Shown one piece after another: positions 43,367 to 50,999 of a stretch of 64,000 bases of DNA. Within the stretch, counting starts at the first letter, position 1. Each line of letters begins with the position of its first letter. Position numbers and translations under genes: made by a program. The notes under the pieces are model-generated. The model worked only from the letters and a program-made list of their open reading frames with translations, was not told the DNA's origin and made no database searches. Origin of the DNA: Belnapia mucosa. Lineage in GTDB: Bacteria > Pseudomonadota > Alphaproteobacteria > Acetobacterales > Acetobacteraceae. The stretch spans positions 1 through 64,000 of the forward strand of contig NZ_JAEUXJ010000017.1 of NCBI RefSeq assembly GCF_016775475.1, read 5' to 3'.

Positions 43367-46300
43367 CTAGCTCCCGTTTTCCTTCACCGTCTTAATCTCC
43401 CCGAACTTCTTCAGGAACTCCTCGGCCGACATCGGGCGGGTGGGGTATATGGTGTGATGCGTCGGCCCATGTGGCCCACCCACGTCTTTACCATCGGCCC
43501 GAATCCCAAGCCCCTCCGGCAGCTCGGTCCCGGCCGGGACTTTGTATGGCGTGAACCCCGATGGCAGTTTGTTCTTGTCGGCAAAGGATGAGGCTCCGTC
43601 GGGCCAACCATCCGGAGGGCCTGGCTCCAGATTTCCTTCGGCATCCGGGATGAGATCTGAATTCTGGTTTGGCTTCGTGTTGACCCCTTTTATGCGGGGC
43701 GGACGAGGTGCAGTCTTATTCCCGCCGATATAGACATCCTGCGGCACCGTCGTCTGGTGCCCTCCTTTGTCCCCTTTGCCATCGTCTCCGCCGCCCCCGG
43801 TGGAGGCCATGGCGGCGGCCGTACCGCCGCCGACCGCCGCCCCGGTGCCAGCAGCAGCCATCGTCCCCACGGACACCCCTGGCACCGTGACCGTCGTGGC
43901 GCTCACGGGAACCCCAGCATAGGCGGGCTGCAGCACCGGCAGGCGGAACGAGGACGGTGGGAAGCCACCGCTACCGTTGATGACCCCGCCCAGGGCGCCG
44001 AAGGCTCCTCCCAGCGCGACCGACTGGGCGAAGTCGCCCCAGTCCCACGGCATTCCCGGCGTGAAGGCGCAGGTCGCCGTATAGCTGATGGCGCCGCTCG
44101 CCATGCCGGCGCCGATGAAGGCCGGTATCCCCACCGGCCCCAAGAGGAACGGCAGTGCGGAGAGCGCCCCAACCACCGCGCCCTTCAAGGCCGCACCCAA
44201 GATGCAGCTCAGGCAGAAATGCTCCTGGTTCAGCGCCTCATTCAGCCCGAAGCCCACCGCTCCCGCCGCCGCCCCGGCGGCGACCAGCAGCAGCGGCCCG
44301 GAGATCGGCGCCGTCATGACGACGAGGGCGCCAACCGCGACGCTCGCCGCCACCACGGCGATCGTCTTCCAGCTCAACAGACCGAGCGGATCGCCGTAGT
44401 TAATCGGATCGTTGCCGCAGTAGCGGTAGAGGTTCAGGCCGGCGAGGTAGCTCACTGGGTCGCGGCTGGTGTACCGCCCCAGCCGGGGGTCGTAGTAACG
44501 GAATCGGTTGTAGTGCAGGCCGGTTTCCTCGTCCTCGTACTGGCCCGTCAGCCGCCACGGCTGGCGAACCTGCCCGATGGCGATGCGTGCCTCGCCGAAG
44601 GCGGCGTAGTCCGCCTCCCACACGATTCCCCCATGCGTATCGGTCAGCCGGCGCGGCACCCCCGAATGATCGGTGTGGTACTGGTAGACCCTGCCGGCCT
44701 CGCGCAGCAGCAGCGGGACATGGGACTGCGGCCAGTAGAGATAGTCCCGGACCTGCCTCTCGGGCGCTGGCGGCCTCACTGTTCCGCCATGCCTGGCGGT
44801 TTCGCCAACCTCCCGGATCAGATGCTCCCCCGCCCAGACGTAGCGGGTGGAGGTGGTGCACTCCAACCCCGCGGGCCCGTAGCGCGAGGACTCCTTGCGC
44901 ACGCGGCGACCCAGCGCATCGTAGCCGTAGCGGACACGCCACCGCCCCTCCTGCTCGGCCAGGACCAGGCGGTTGGACAGGTCGTAGCGGTAGCGCCAGC
45001 AAGCCGCGCCGCTACGCCGCTCGACCAGGTTGCCCCGCTCGTCATAGGTGCAGCGCAGATCACCCTGGGCGAGAAGCTGGTTCAGCGCGTTGTGAAGCGC
45101 CGCCTGGCCGTTGCTCCGCACCCGGTTGCCGGCGCCGTCATAGGCGAAGCGCTCGCTCGCTCCGGGTGAGAGGCCGTAGACGGCAAGGAGCTGCCCCTCG
45201 GCGTCGTATTCGTAGCGCGCGATGCCGAGGCGGGAATCGGCCCTCTCGCGCAGCCGGTCCTCACTATCGTAGCTATAGGCGGTCTCGAAGAGCAGCTCGG
45301 CCGCGCGCTCCACCCTCAGCGAGGTCGTGTGGCCCGCGGGGCCCTGCCGCGCGGTGGCGACGAGACCTTCCGGCGAAATCAGCCGCCACGCACTGTCCTG
45401 GCGCGCATACTCGAGCCGGTACCGGCGCCCGGTCCAGTCCGTGATGGCTGTCAGCCGGAGGTCGGCGTCGCGCTCGTAGCCGATCGTCTCGCCCGTGGGG
45501 TAGGTGAACCCAACCAGCGTGCCGGACTCGTCGTACGCGTAGCGCATGACAGCATCGCCCTGGCGCTCCTCCACCAGGCGCCCGGCGCCGTCATAGGCGA
45601 AGGTGATCTCGCCCAGGGCATTGCGGGCGGCGACCAGCCTTCCCGCCGCGTCGTACTGGAAGCTCGCTTCGCTGCCATCAGTCCCGGCCAGCCGGGTGAC
45701 ATGGCCGGCGTCGTCGCAGGTGACTTCCAGGCCGACGTCGCCGGGCAGGAGGATGGCCCGGAGGCGGCCCTGTGGGTCGTACCGGTAGCCCTCCCGACTG
45801 CCATCCTGGTACACCATGGCGTCCGGTCGGCGCCACTGCCCGTACTCGAACCGGGTGGTGGCGCCGTTATCGTCGGTAAGCGCCGCCAGCTCGTCCTCGT
45901 CGTAGGTGAAGCGCTCGGTGCGGCCGAGGCGGTCGGTGAGGGCAGTGACGAAGCGGCCGGCCTCATCGTGGATTCCCGGCGATCCGGTGTCGCGGTATTG
46001 GATGCTGGCGCGCGATCCGTCCGGGAATCCCAACGCCTGCAGCCGCCCGTGCTCGTCATGCACCGCACGGAAGCGCTCCTCACCGTCCCGCGCCACGCGT
46101 GCGAGCCGCCCAGTTGCGTCGTAGGACAGGTTCAGGATCGAGCCCGAAGGCAGCGAGAACTCCAGCAACCTGCCGTCCGGGTCGTTGGTCAGGCGCCACC
46201 TGCGGCCGAGCGGGCTCGTGGCGCCGCCGACGAAGCCTTGTCGATCGAAGGACAAGCGCGTGGTGTGCCCCTTGCGGTCCGTGAGCAGGATATCCTCGGT

Positions 46301-46987
46301 CTTCGTCTCCCGGACCGCGGTCTGGGGCGTGCCCGCGAAGCTGCGTAGGAGCGCGTCACCCAGGTTCTTGCGGCGAAAGGCGGCGAGGTGGGCGTCGCGC
46401 AAGCGGAACCGCTCGCCGACGGCGGGCCGGGTAGCCGGTGCGGCGGCGGTGGCGGTTCGGTACGCCGCGTAGCTAGTGCCGTCTCTGCCGGCTAAGACGA
46501 ACGCATCTATCGGACCGAAGAAGGCGTCGAGCTCCTCCGCGGTGCAACTCCTCAGGAACACCGGCAGGAGGCGCGGATCGTAGTAGCGGAAAAGCCAGGG
46601 CTCGCCGGTCGGAGAATGCACGGTGAGGAAGCGCCGGAGGTGGTGGCGCACGGCGGCGAACCCCGCCCTGGAGGCCAGCAGGATGCCCCAGGGTCGGCCA
46701 CTGGGCTCCGCGGCCAGCCGGGCGGCGAATCCCCTGTCAAGCTGCGCAATGTATGGCGCCTTGTTGCGGAAGTTCTCCGCAGCCCAGCCCCGGAACAGGC
46801 AGCAGCCGCGGTCAGGGCCGAGCGCCTCGACCTCGGTGGGGACGGCCGGAGCGCCGCAGGCGTCAATAACGGCGTAGAGGACTCCGCGGTCCGCCCAGCC
46901 CTCAAGTTCTGCGGCGGCGACGCGGCGGGACGCGATCGGTGCCTGCTGCCGGGTAGGCGTGGCCTGCCGGAAGCTGTCCTGGCCCAT
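43367..46987 (-). CDS. rhs: Rhs polymorphic toxin with N-terminal DUF4123-like domain and Tse2-like C-terminus
   Basis: A 1206-residue protein. Residues about 35-160 match the DUF4123 T6SS adaptor family: VLYAVIDACGAP, then PWGILLASRAGFAAVRHHLR, RFLTVHSPTGEPWLFRYYDP and FFGPIDAFVLA. From about 215 to 885 run YD/RHS repeats (YDATGRLARVARDGEERFRA, YDEDELAALTDDNG and many more), forming the toxin-enclosing shell, which ends in the hallmark DPLGL near residue 866. A hydrophobic glycine-rich stretch (about 875-1010) and a Thr/Gly/Pro linker follow. The last 75 residues contain KVPAGTELPEGLGI and PTHHTIYPTRPMSAEEF, resembling the Tse2 toxin core. It lies downstream of PAAR and upstream of a likely immunity gene, and would be delivered by the VgrG/PAAR spike. 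Confidence 0.88.
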   Translation of the reverse strand: MGQDSFRQATPTRQQAPIASRRVAAAELEGWADRGVLYAVIDACGAPAVPTEVEALGPDRGCCLFRGWAAENFRNKAPYIAQLDRGFAARLAAEPSGRPWGILLASRAGFAAVRHHLRRFLTVHSPTGEPWLFRYYDPRLLPVFLRSCTAEELDAFFGPIDAFVLAGRDGTSYAAYRTATAAAPATRPAVGERFRLRDAHLAAFRRKNLGDALLRSFAGTPQTAVRETKTEDILLTDRKGHTTRLSFDRQGFVGGATSPLGRRWRLTNDPDGRLLEFSLPSGSILNLSYDATGRLARVARDGEERFRAVHDEHGRLQALGFPDGSRASIQYRDTGSPGIHDEAGRFVTALTDRLGRTERFTYDEDELAALTDDNGATTRFEYGQWRRPDAMVYQDGSREGYRYDPQGRLRAILLPGDVGLEVTCDDAGHVTRLAGTDGSEASFQYDAAGRLVAARNALGEITFAYDGAGRLVEERQGDAVMRYAYDESGTLVGFTYPTGETIGYERDADLRLTAITDWTGRRYRLEYARQDSAWRLISPEGLVATARQGPAGHTTSLRVERAAELLFETAYSYDSEDRLRERADSRLGIARYEYDAEGQLLAVYGLSPGASERFAYDGAGNRVRSNGQAALHNALNQLLAQGDLRCTYDERGNLVERRSGAACWRYRYDLSNRLVLAEQEGRWRVRYGYDALGRRVRKESSRYGPAGLECTTSTRYVWAGEHLIREVGETARHGGTVRPPAPERQVRDYLYWPQSHVPLLLREAGRVYQYHTDHSGVPRRLTDTHGGIVWEADYAAFGEARIAIGQVRQPWRLTGQYEDEETGLHYNRFRYYDPRLGRYTSRDPVSYLAGLNLYRYCGNDPINYGDPLGLLSWKTIAVVAASVAVGALVVMTAPISGPLLLVAAGAAAGAVGFGLNEALNQEHFCLSCILGAALKGAVVGALSALPFLLGPVGIPAFIGAGMASGAISYTATCAFTPGMPWDWGDFAQSVALGGAFGALGGVINGSGGFPPSSFRLPVLQPAYAGVPVSATTVTVPGVSVGTMAAAGTGAAVGGGTAAAMASTGGGGDDGKGDKGGHQTTVPQDVYIGGNKTAPRPPRIKGVNTKPNQNSDLIPDAEGNLEPGPPDGWPDGASSFADKNKLPSGFTPYKVPAGTELPEGLGIRADGKDVGGPHGPTHHTIYPTRPMSAEEFLKKFGEIKTVKENGS

Positions 46988-47024
46988 CCGACGCCTCCCC
47001 GAAGGATTTCCCCATCAAGCCGGT

Positions 47025-47363
47025 TCATGCCTTCACGAATGGGGCCCCGGCCTGCCGGGCGGCATCGAGGGCGCCCGTTCCGCCGACCCCGCCGTCCCCG
47101 ATCAGCACCGTCAGCGCGCCAGTCACGATGCGGCCGCCATGGCAGGTGGTATCCCCAATACGGGCCGCCTTGCTGCCGGCGATCAGCACCGAGGGCGAGC
47201 CGGAGCCGATCTTGGCCGGGCCATCTGCGCAGGCCGCGGTGTCCCCCACGCGCGCCGTCGGCATTCCCTCGATGAGCACGGTCGGCTCGCCCGTCACGAT
47301 GGGGCCCCCGGGCTTTCCTATCGGACACGCTTCAAAGTCGGAAATCCGTGCGGCCTGGGGCAT
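47025..47363 (-). CDS. PAAR-domain spike protein
   Basis: The ATG at 47363 (GAGGACGGG upstream) gives 112 residues. The PAAR fold shows MPQAARISDFEACP, then VTGEPTVLIEGMPTARVGD and GSPSVLIAGSKAARIGDTTC, with histidine and cysteines for zinc near the tip (TCHGG). PAAR proteins sharpen the VgrG tip and attach effectors. It is 37 bases upstream of the Rhs gene on the same strand, so the two form a unit. VgrG, its usual partner, is 3.6 kb further upstream behind IS insertions. Confidence 0.92.
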   Translation of the reverse strand: MPQAARISDFEACPIGKPGGPIVTGEPTVLIEGMPTARVGDTAACADGPAKIGSGSPSVLIAGSKAARIGDTTCHGGRIVTGALTVLIGDGGVGGTGALDAARQAGAPFVKA

Positions 47364-47661
47364 ATCCCGTCCTCTACTGTTCCTGCAGGACGACGGCCAG
47401 TTCACGGTATTTCGCGGCTCCGGGATGTGCCGTATGGCACACGGTAAGCGCGCCCTGCGGCGCCGGTACGCAACATCGGTACATCCTGGCCGTGCGCGCC
47501 CTGTGCCTTCCGAAGCCGCGAGAGAGAGGGAGCAGCCCAAGACGGAGCGCGACGTCCCCAAGCGGGCAGCCTTACCGTTACCCACATCTTCAGTTAGCCC
47601 ATTGCTTTTCATGAATCTGCCGCGATTCTGTTGCCGTCGCCGGAGTACGGAGGTGGCACAG

Positions 47662-48637
47662 ATGCGAGCCGGAACCAGCAGCAGCGAAGCCGCTTGGCAG
47701 GAAGACGAACTTTCCGCAGCGACCCTCCTCGATAAGCGTCTTGCCCGTCGACTTCGACGATTGCTGGATCAACTGTCCGCCGCGCTGGGCAAGCCAATTC
47801 CAGCAGCCTGCGGCGACTGGGCAGCGACAAAGGCGGCCTACTGCTTCTTCGACAACCCACGTGTAACCGAACATAGCGTTCTTGCCGGCCATTTCGCCGC
47901 GACCGCGGCACGCATAGCGGCCTGCAGGACACGACCGAGTTCATCTACAGCCGCACGCAGCCGGGAAAGATCGGCTTTACCAAAACCATCAATGCCGGGC
48001 GCTACAAAGCTGGCGGCCCAATGCGCAAACCTTATGCGGGATGCTGATGCACTCGAGCCTGCCGTCACCCTCGCCGGGACACCTATCGGCCTGACAGCGG
48101 TGAAGTTCTGGACCCGATCGAGGTTCAAAGGACGCTCGCGCTCAAGCGGCACATCAAACCCACGCGCGTATCGATCGAGACGAAGGAAAGCTATCGATGG
48201 CTAGAAAACCTGCGCCAGTCCATCGAGCTCGTCGGTGCACCCGAGCGCTGCGTGCATGTGGGTGACAGGGAGAGCGACATCTATGAGCTGTACTGCACCG
48301 CGCAGGACCTCGGTACCAGCTTCCTCGTGCGGGTGCAAACCAATAGGCTGGCTGTGCGGCCTGCCGATGCTGCCCCGCGCAAGCCTGCTCATCGTGTCCT
48401 TGCCCAGCTGGCGGCATTGCCTTGGGCGGGGCTGCATCGCATCATGATCAATCAGGGCGAAACGGCTTGGCTACAAGTGAAGTTCGCAGCCAGCAACACC
48501 TTGCCGCCGGTGGGCAAGCAGAAGCGCTACAGTCCGCAGGCTCTGACCTACATTCACGCGTTGAAGAAAATCCGCCGTCCGGGCGTGAACCGATAGACTG
48601 GAAGCTGGTGACCAACTCGATCGAATTAACGAGGTCC
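47662..48637 (+). pseudogene. IS4-family (Tn5-like) transposase, several frameshifts, 3' end lost
   Basis: From an ATG at 47662 the start reads LLDKRLARRLRRLLDQLSAA and IPAACGDWAATKAAYCFFDN, typical of Tn5/IS4 transposases. The frame then shifts at about 47925; the first acidic motif LQDTTEFIYSRTQPGKIGFT is in another frame, and the second, HVGDRESDIYELYC, is in yet another (about 48255). The matching C-terminus with the Y-R-E motif is absent after LVTN (about 48617). Dead element, inserted upstream of the PAAR gene. Confidence 0.8.
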
Positions 48638-48790
48638 GAACGCGACCACGCCTCCAACGGCCAACGCTCGCTGACTACCTAGTCGACCTTGAATAACTCC
48701 GTCAGGCCGCCTGGGCTGTAATCGGGTCACGTTCTGCCCAATCGCCTGTCTGGATGAGGCCGGCGAGAAGACCGAGCAGAAGGGCCCTAA

Positions 48791-49723
48791 GAGTCCATCC
48801 GGGATCATTTGTTTTTCTGACACAGCCTTCGGAGCATGCGGCGGACGGAGGCCCAGCGCAGGAAGGCAAGCGCGCGGCGGTTCAGGCACTCCCAATCCTT
48901 GGCCAGTCGTCGGCAACGATTGAGCCAGGCGATGGTGCGCTCGACGATCCAGCGCTTCGGCAGCACGACGAACTTGCGTAGCTCGGATCGCTTGACGATC
49001 TCGAGGTCGATCTGGCGGCAGGCCGTGCGCAGTCCAGCCTGGAAGTTGGCACCTTGATACCCGCCGTCGGCGTAGAGTTTCAGCAGAAAGGGGTAGAGGC
49101 CGAACAGCGAACCCATCAGCAGCACGCCACCGTCGCGGTCTTGGATGTCGGCGGCATGGATGATGGCCTGCATCAGCAGGCCTTGGGTGTCGACCAGGAC
49201 GTGCCGCTTCTTGCCTTTGATCTTCTTGCCCGCGTCATACCTCGGGGGGTCGATGCAGCGCCCCCTTTTTCCGCGCTCTTGACGCTCTGGCTGTCGATGA
49301 TCGCCGCCGTCGGGCTGGCCTCGCGCCCGGCCTGCTCCCGGCACATAACGTAGAGCGCGTGGTGGATGCGGTCGAGCGTCCGGTCTTCGTCCCAGCGTCG
49401 CAGATAGTCATTCACCGTGCTCCGCGGCGGCAGGTCCAACGGCCGCGCGGCCCACTGGCAGCCGGTGCTCAGGATGTACATCACCCCGTTCAGCACCCCT
49501 CGTATGTCCACCGTCCGTTTGTTACCGCCGCCCTTCGCGAGCGGGATCAGCGGGCCGATGATCGACCATTCCTCGTCGGTTAGATCGCTCGGATAGCGCA
49601 GCTTGCTGCGGTCGTATTTTGGCCGGTTCTCGGGCGTCCACATGGACGCCCTTCTTCCCGCACCCGCCGCCAGGAGCCAATCACAACCGATTCAAATCAC
49701 TCGATCTGTTCCCGGATGGACAC
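48791..49723 (-). mobile_element. IS5-family element, copy B (933 bp)
   Basis: Same termini and length as the copy at 38173, in opposite orientation, with its own target duplication TAA at 48788-48790 and 49724-49726. The two copies differ at many positions (for example STGRQWAALPKDLPP against STGCQWAARPLDLPP), so they are not a fresh duplication. Confidence 0.9.
48805..49643 (-). CDS. IS5-family transposase made by -1 frameshift (copy B)
   Basis: Starts at 49643 (MWTPENRPKYDRSKLRYPSD), with frame one running through AAIIDSQSVKSAEKGG. Frame two continues from the same A/G run with CIDPPRYDAGKKIKGKKRHV, LYADGGYQG and RWIVERTIAWLNRCRRL. The span of 839 bases equals that of copy A and closes to 279 codons after one -1 slip. 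Likely functional. Confidence 0.85.
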
Positions 49724-49726
49724 TAA

Positions 49727-49785
49727 GGTGGGCGAGGATCTTGCGGATGTTGTGACCGCAGCTGCAGAGGACGAAGAGGGCGTGG
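49727..49785 (-). pseudogene. Transposase C-terminal scrap next to IS5 copy B
   Basis: Read on the minus strand the bases give IHALFVLCSCGHNIRKILAH, which resembles the final helix of IS5/IS1182-type transposases. It is cut by the IS5 copy B insertion on its left and has no remaining start. Confidence 0.35.
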
Positions 49786-49789
49786 ATCG

Positions 49790-50030
49790 GCAGCCGGTTC
49801 TACCGCGTCATCGGCAACCTGCCAGGCGAGGCCTTCGTCTGCGACAACCTGGCGCTGCTGCACCAGGAGCGCGGCGACGCGGCCGCCGCCGCCCGGGTCT
49901 GACGCTACGCGCTTGGCCTCACGAGGGCATCGGCAACCCGCACCTCGCCGATGTGCAGGCGGCCGGGCGCACCGGCTTCCTGGAGAAGCTCCGGCACGGC
50001 GGCGGATGGGGCGTCGATGCCCCTCGATAG
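49790..50030 (+). pseudogene. Broken gene fragment, TPR-like
   Basis: Protein-like segments appear in two frames: FYRVIGNLPGEAFVCDNLAL with LLHQERGDAAAAARV, then a TGA at about 49900, and after a frame change GIGNPHLADVQAAGRTGFLE ending at the TAG at 50028-50030. The first part is reminiscent of a TPR helix pair. It is the 3' end of a lost gene whose stop overlapped the start of the next gene. Confidence 0.4.
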
Positions 50031-50784
50031 CGGCGCCCTGGGCGGTGTGCTGGCGCATGGCGCGGCCAGTGCCCAGGCCGCCGCGGAGGCGCGCGGCGCT
50101 GCCGCCGACGCCCTGCCCGGGGGGCCGCCCGCTGCGCCGCCCGGTTCGCCGGGGTCGACCGAGGTGGTTGTCCCCGCCTGGCGGGGCCAGGGGCATCAGG
50201 GCGCGGTCGGGCTGCTCGACATGGCGGACCCCGTGATGTCCGCCGGGGACCGGGGGCGGCTGGACGCCACGGCCCTCGGGGGCGTGCCGGGCGCGCTGGC
50301 CATGGCGGCCGGCGACGTGAAGGGCGCCGAGCGGTTCAGGGCTCTCATGGCACACGAGTACGTGGAGGTTCGCTTGATGGAGCAGGGGGTGCCCTACATC
50401 TCTCCCGATCCGAGCGTCTGGGACAGCAGTGGCACCTACCGGGGGGACGGCGAGTATTTCGGTGCCCACGACCTAGCACCAAATGCGAACAAGCTGCCGA
50501 ACCAACCACGGGAGAACCTCTTCAGTCACTATCCTTCCCGCGGCTGGCCCGAACCCAGCGAGAAGTGCAACTCATCCGGATATACCTGCAGCGTGCAGCA
50601 TCCATCCTGGATGGTCTCCAGGCTTCGCATTGCTGGCCTTTTGGCGACCTTCCGTCGTTATTCGGCGTTAATGGAGCAACTGGCGCCGGAGGTGAGGATT
50701 ATGTCGCCCAAAAACTCCACCGATACGGCCTCCCAGGAATCGTGGTCGAGCTCTCGATCAGTTCGATTCGCTGGCTCCATATAG
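50017..50784 (+). CDS. Putative small effector, polymorphic-toxin-like
   Basis: From an ATG at 50017 the product has an Ala/Gly/Pro-rich front (about 60 residues), then an ordered part with KGAERFRALMAHEYVEVRLM and YFGAHDLAPNANKLPNQPRE, followed by FSHYPSRGW. The clustered His, Glu, Asp and Asn look like a metal-dependent enzyme core as in C-terminal toxin domains, but I cannot name the family. After about codon 180 the residue pattern becomes Ser/Arg-rich and overlaps the next frame, so the true end is probably near 50570 with a lost stop. It faces vgrG on the other strand. Confidence 0.5.
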   Translation: MPLDSGALGGVLAHGAASAQAAAEARGAAADALPGGPPAAPPGSPGSTEVVVPAWRGQGHQGAVGLLDMADPVMSAGDRGRLDATALGGVPGALAMAAGDVKGAERFRALMAHEYVEVRLMEQGVPYISPDPSVWDSSGTYRGDGEYFGAHDLAPNANKLPNQPRENLFSHYPSRGWPEPSEKCNSSGYTCSVQHPSWMVSRLRIAGLLATFRRYSALMEQLAPEVRIMSPKNSTDTASQESWSSSRSVRFAGSI

Positions 50785-50948
50785 ACTGGCCGTCGCTAAG
50801 GCGAGCGCCCGTTGACGATCCGTACGACCCGTTGCTCACCTTTTTCGAACGAGGATTTCTTTTTCGGGTCGAGAATGGGTTCGTTCCCACAGGCAGAGCA
50901 ATGGTGCCAATTGGGCCTATCGGGGACAACCTGAAGCGGGCGGGATGA
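50565..50948 (+). CDS. Candidate immunity protein of the small effector
   Basis: A 127-residue frame starting at a GTG at 50565, overlapping the end of the effector frame. The product has balanced composition (GLPGIVVELSISSIRWLHID and LLTFFERGFLFRVENGFVP), with no signal or membrane helix. Position directly behind a toxin-like gene suggests immunity. Alternatively it is the C-terminal half of the effector after a frameshift. The stop is 52 bases from the end of the convergent vgrG gene. Confidence 0.45.
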   Translation: MQLIRIYLQRAASILDGLQASHCWPFGDLPSLFGVNGATGAGGEDYVAQKLHRYGLPGIVVELSISSIRWLHIDWPSLRRAPVDDPYDPLLTFFERGFLFRVENGFVPTGRAMVPIGPIGDNLKRAG

Positions 50949-50999
50949 GGAGTCTCCCGCAGCGGGGCGCGGCTACAATGCCACGCTGGCAGGATGGCC

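Noticed and set aside
43757..45169. 470-residue plus-strand frame inside the Rhs gene
   Set aside because: It is the complement of YD repeats in a GC-rich gene; residue pattern is not protein-like and it has no start signal.
44400..46500. Regular repeats that could be taken for a CRISPR array
   Set aside because: The repeats are divergent YD/RHS coding repeats with no fixed spacer length or identical direct repeats.
38173..49723. Inverted IS5 copies A and B as the ends of a composite transposon
   Set aside because: Each copy has its own TNA duplication (TTA and TAA) and the two differ at many positions, so they inserted independently.
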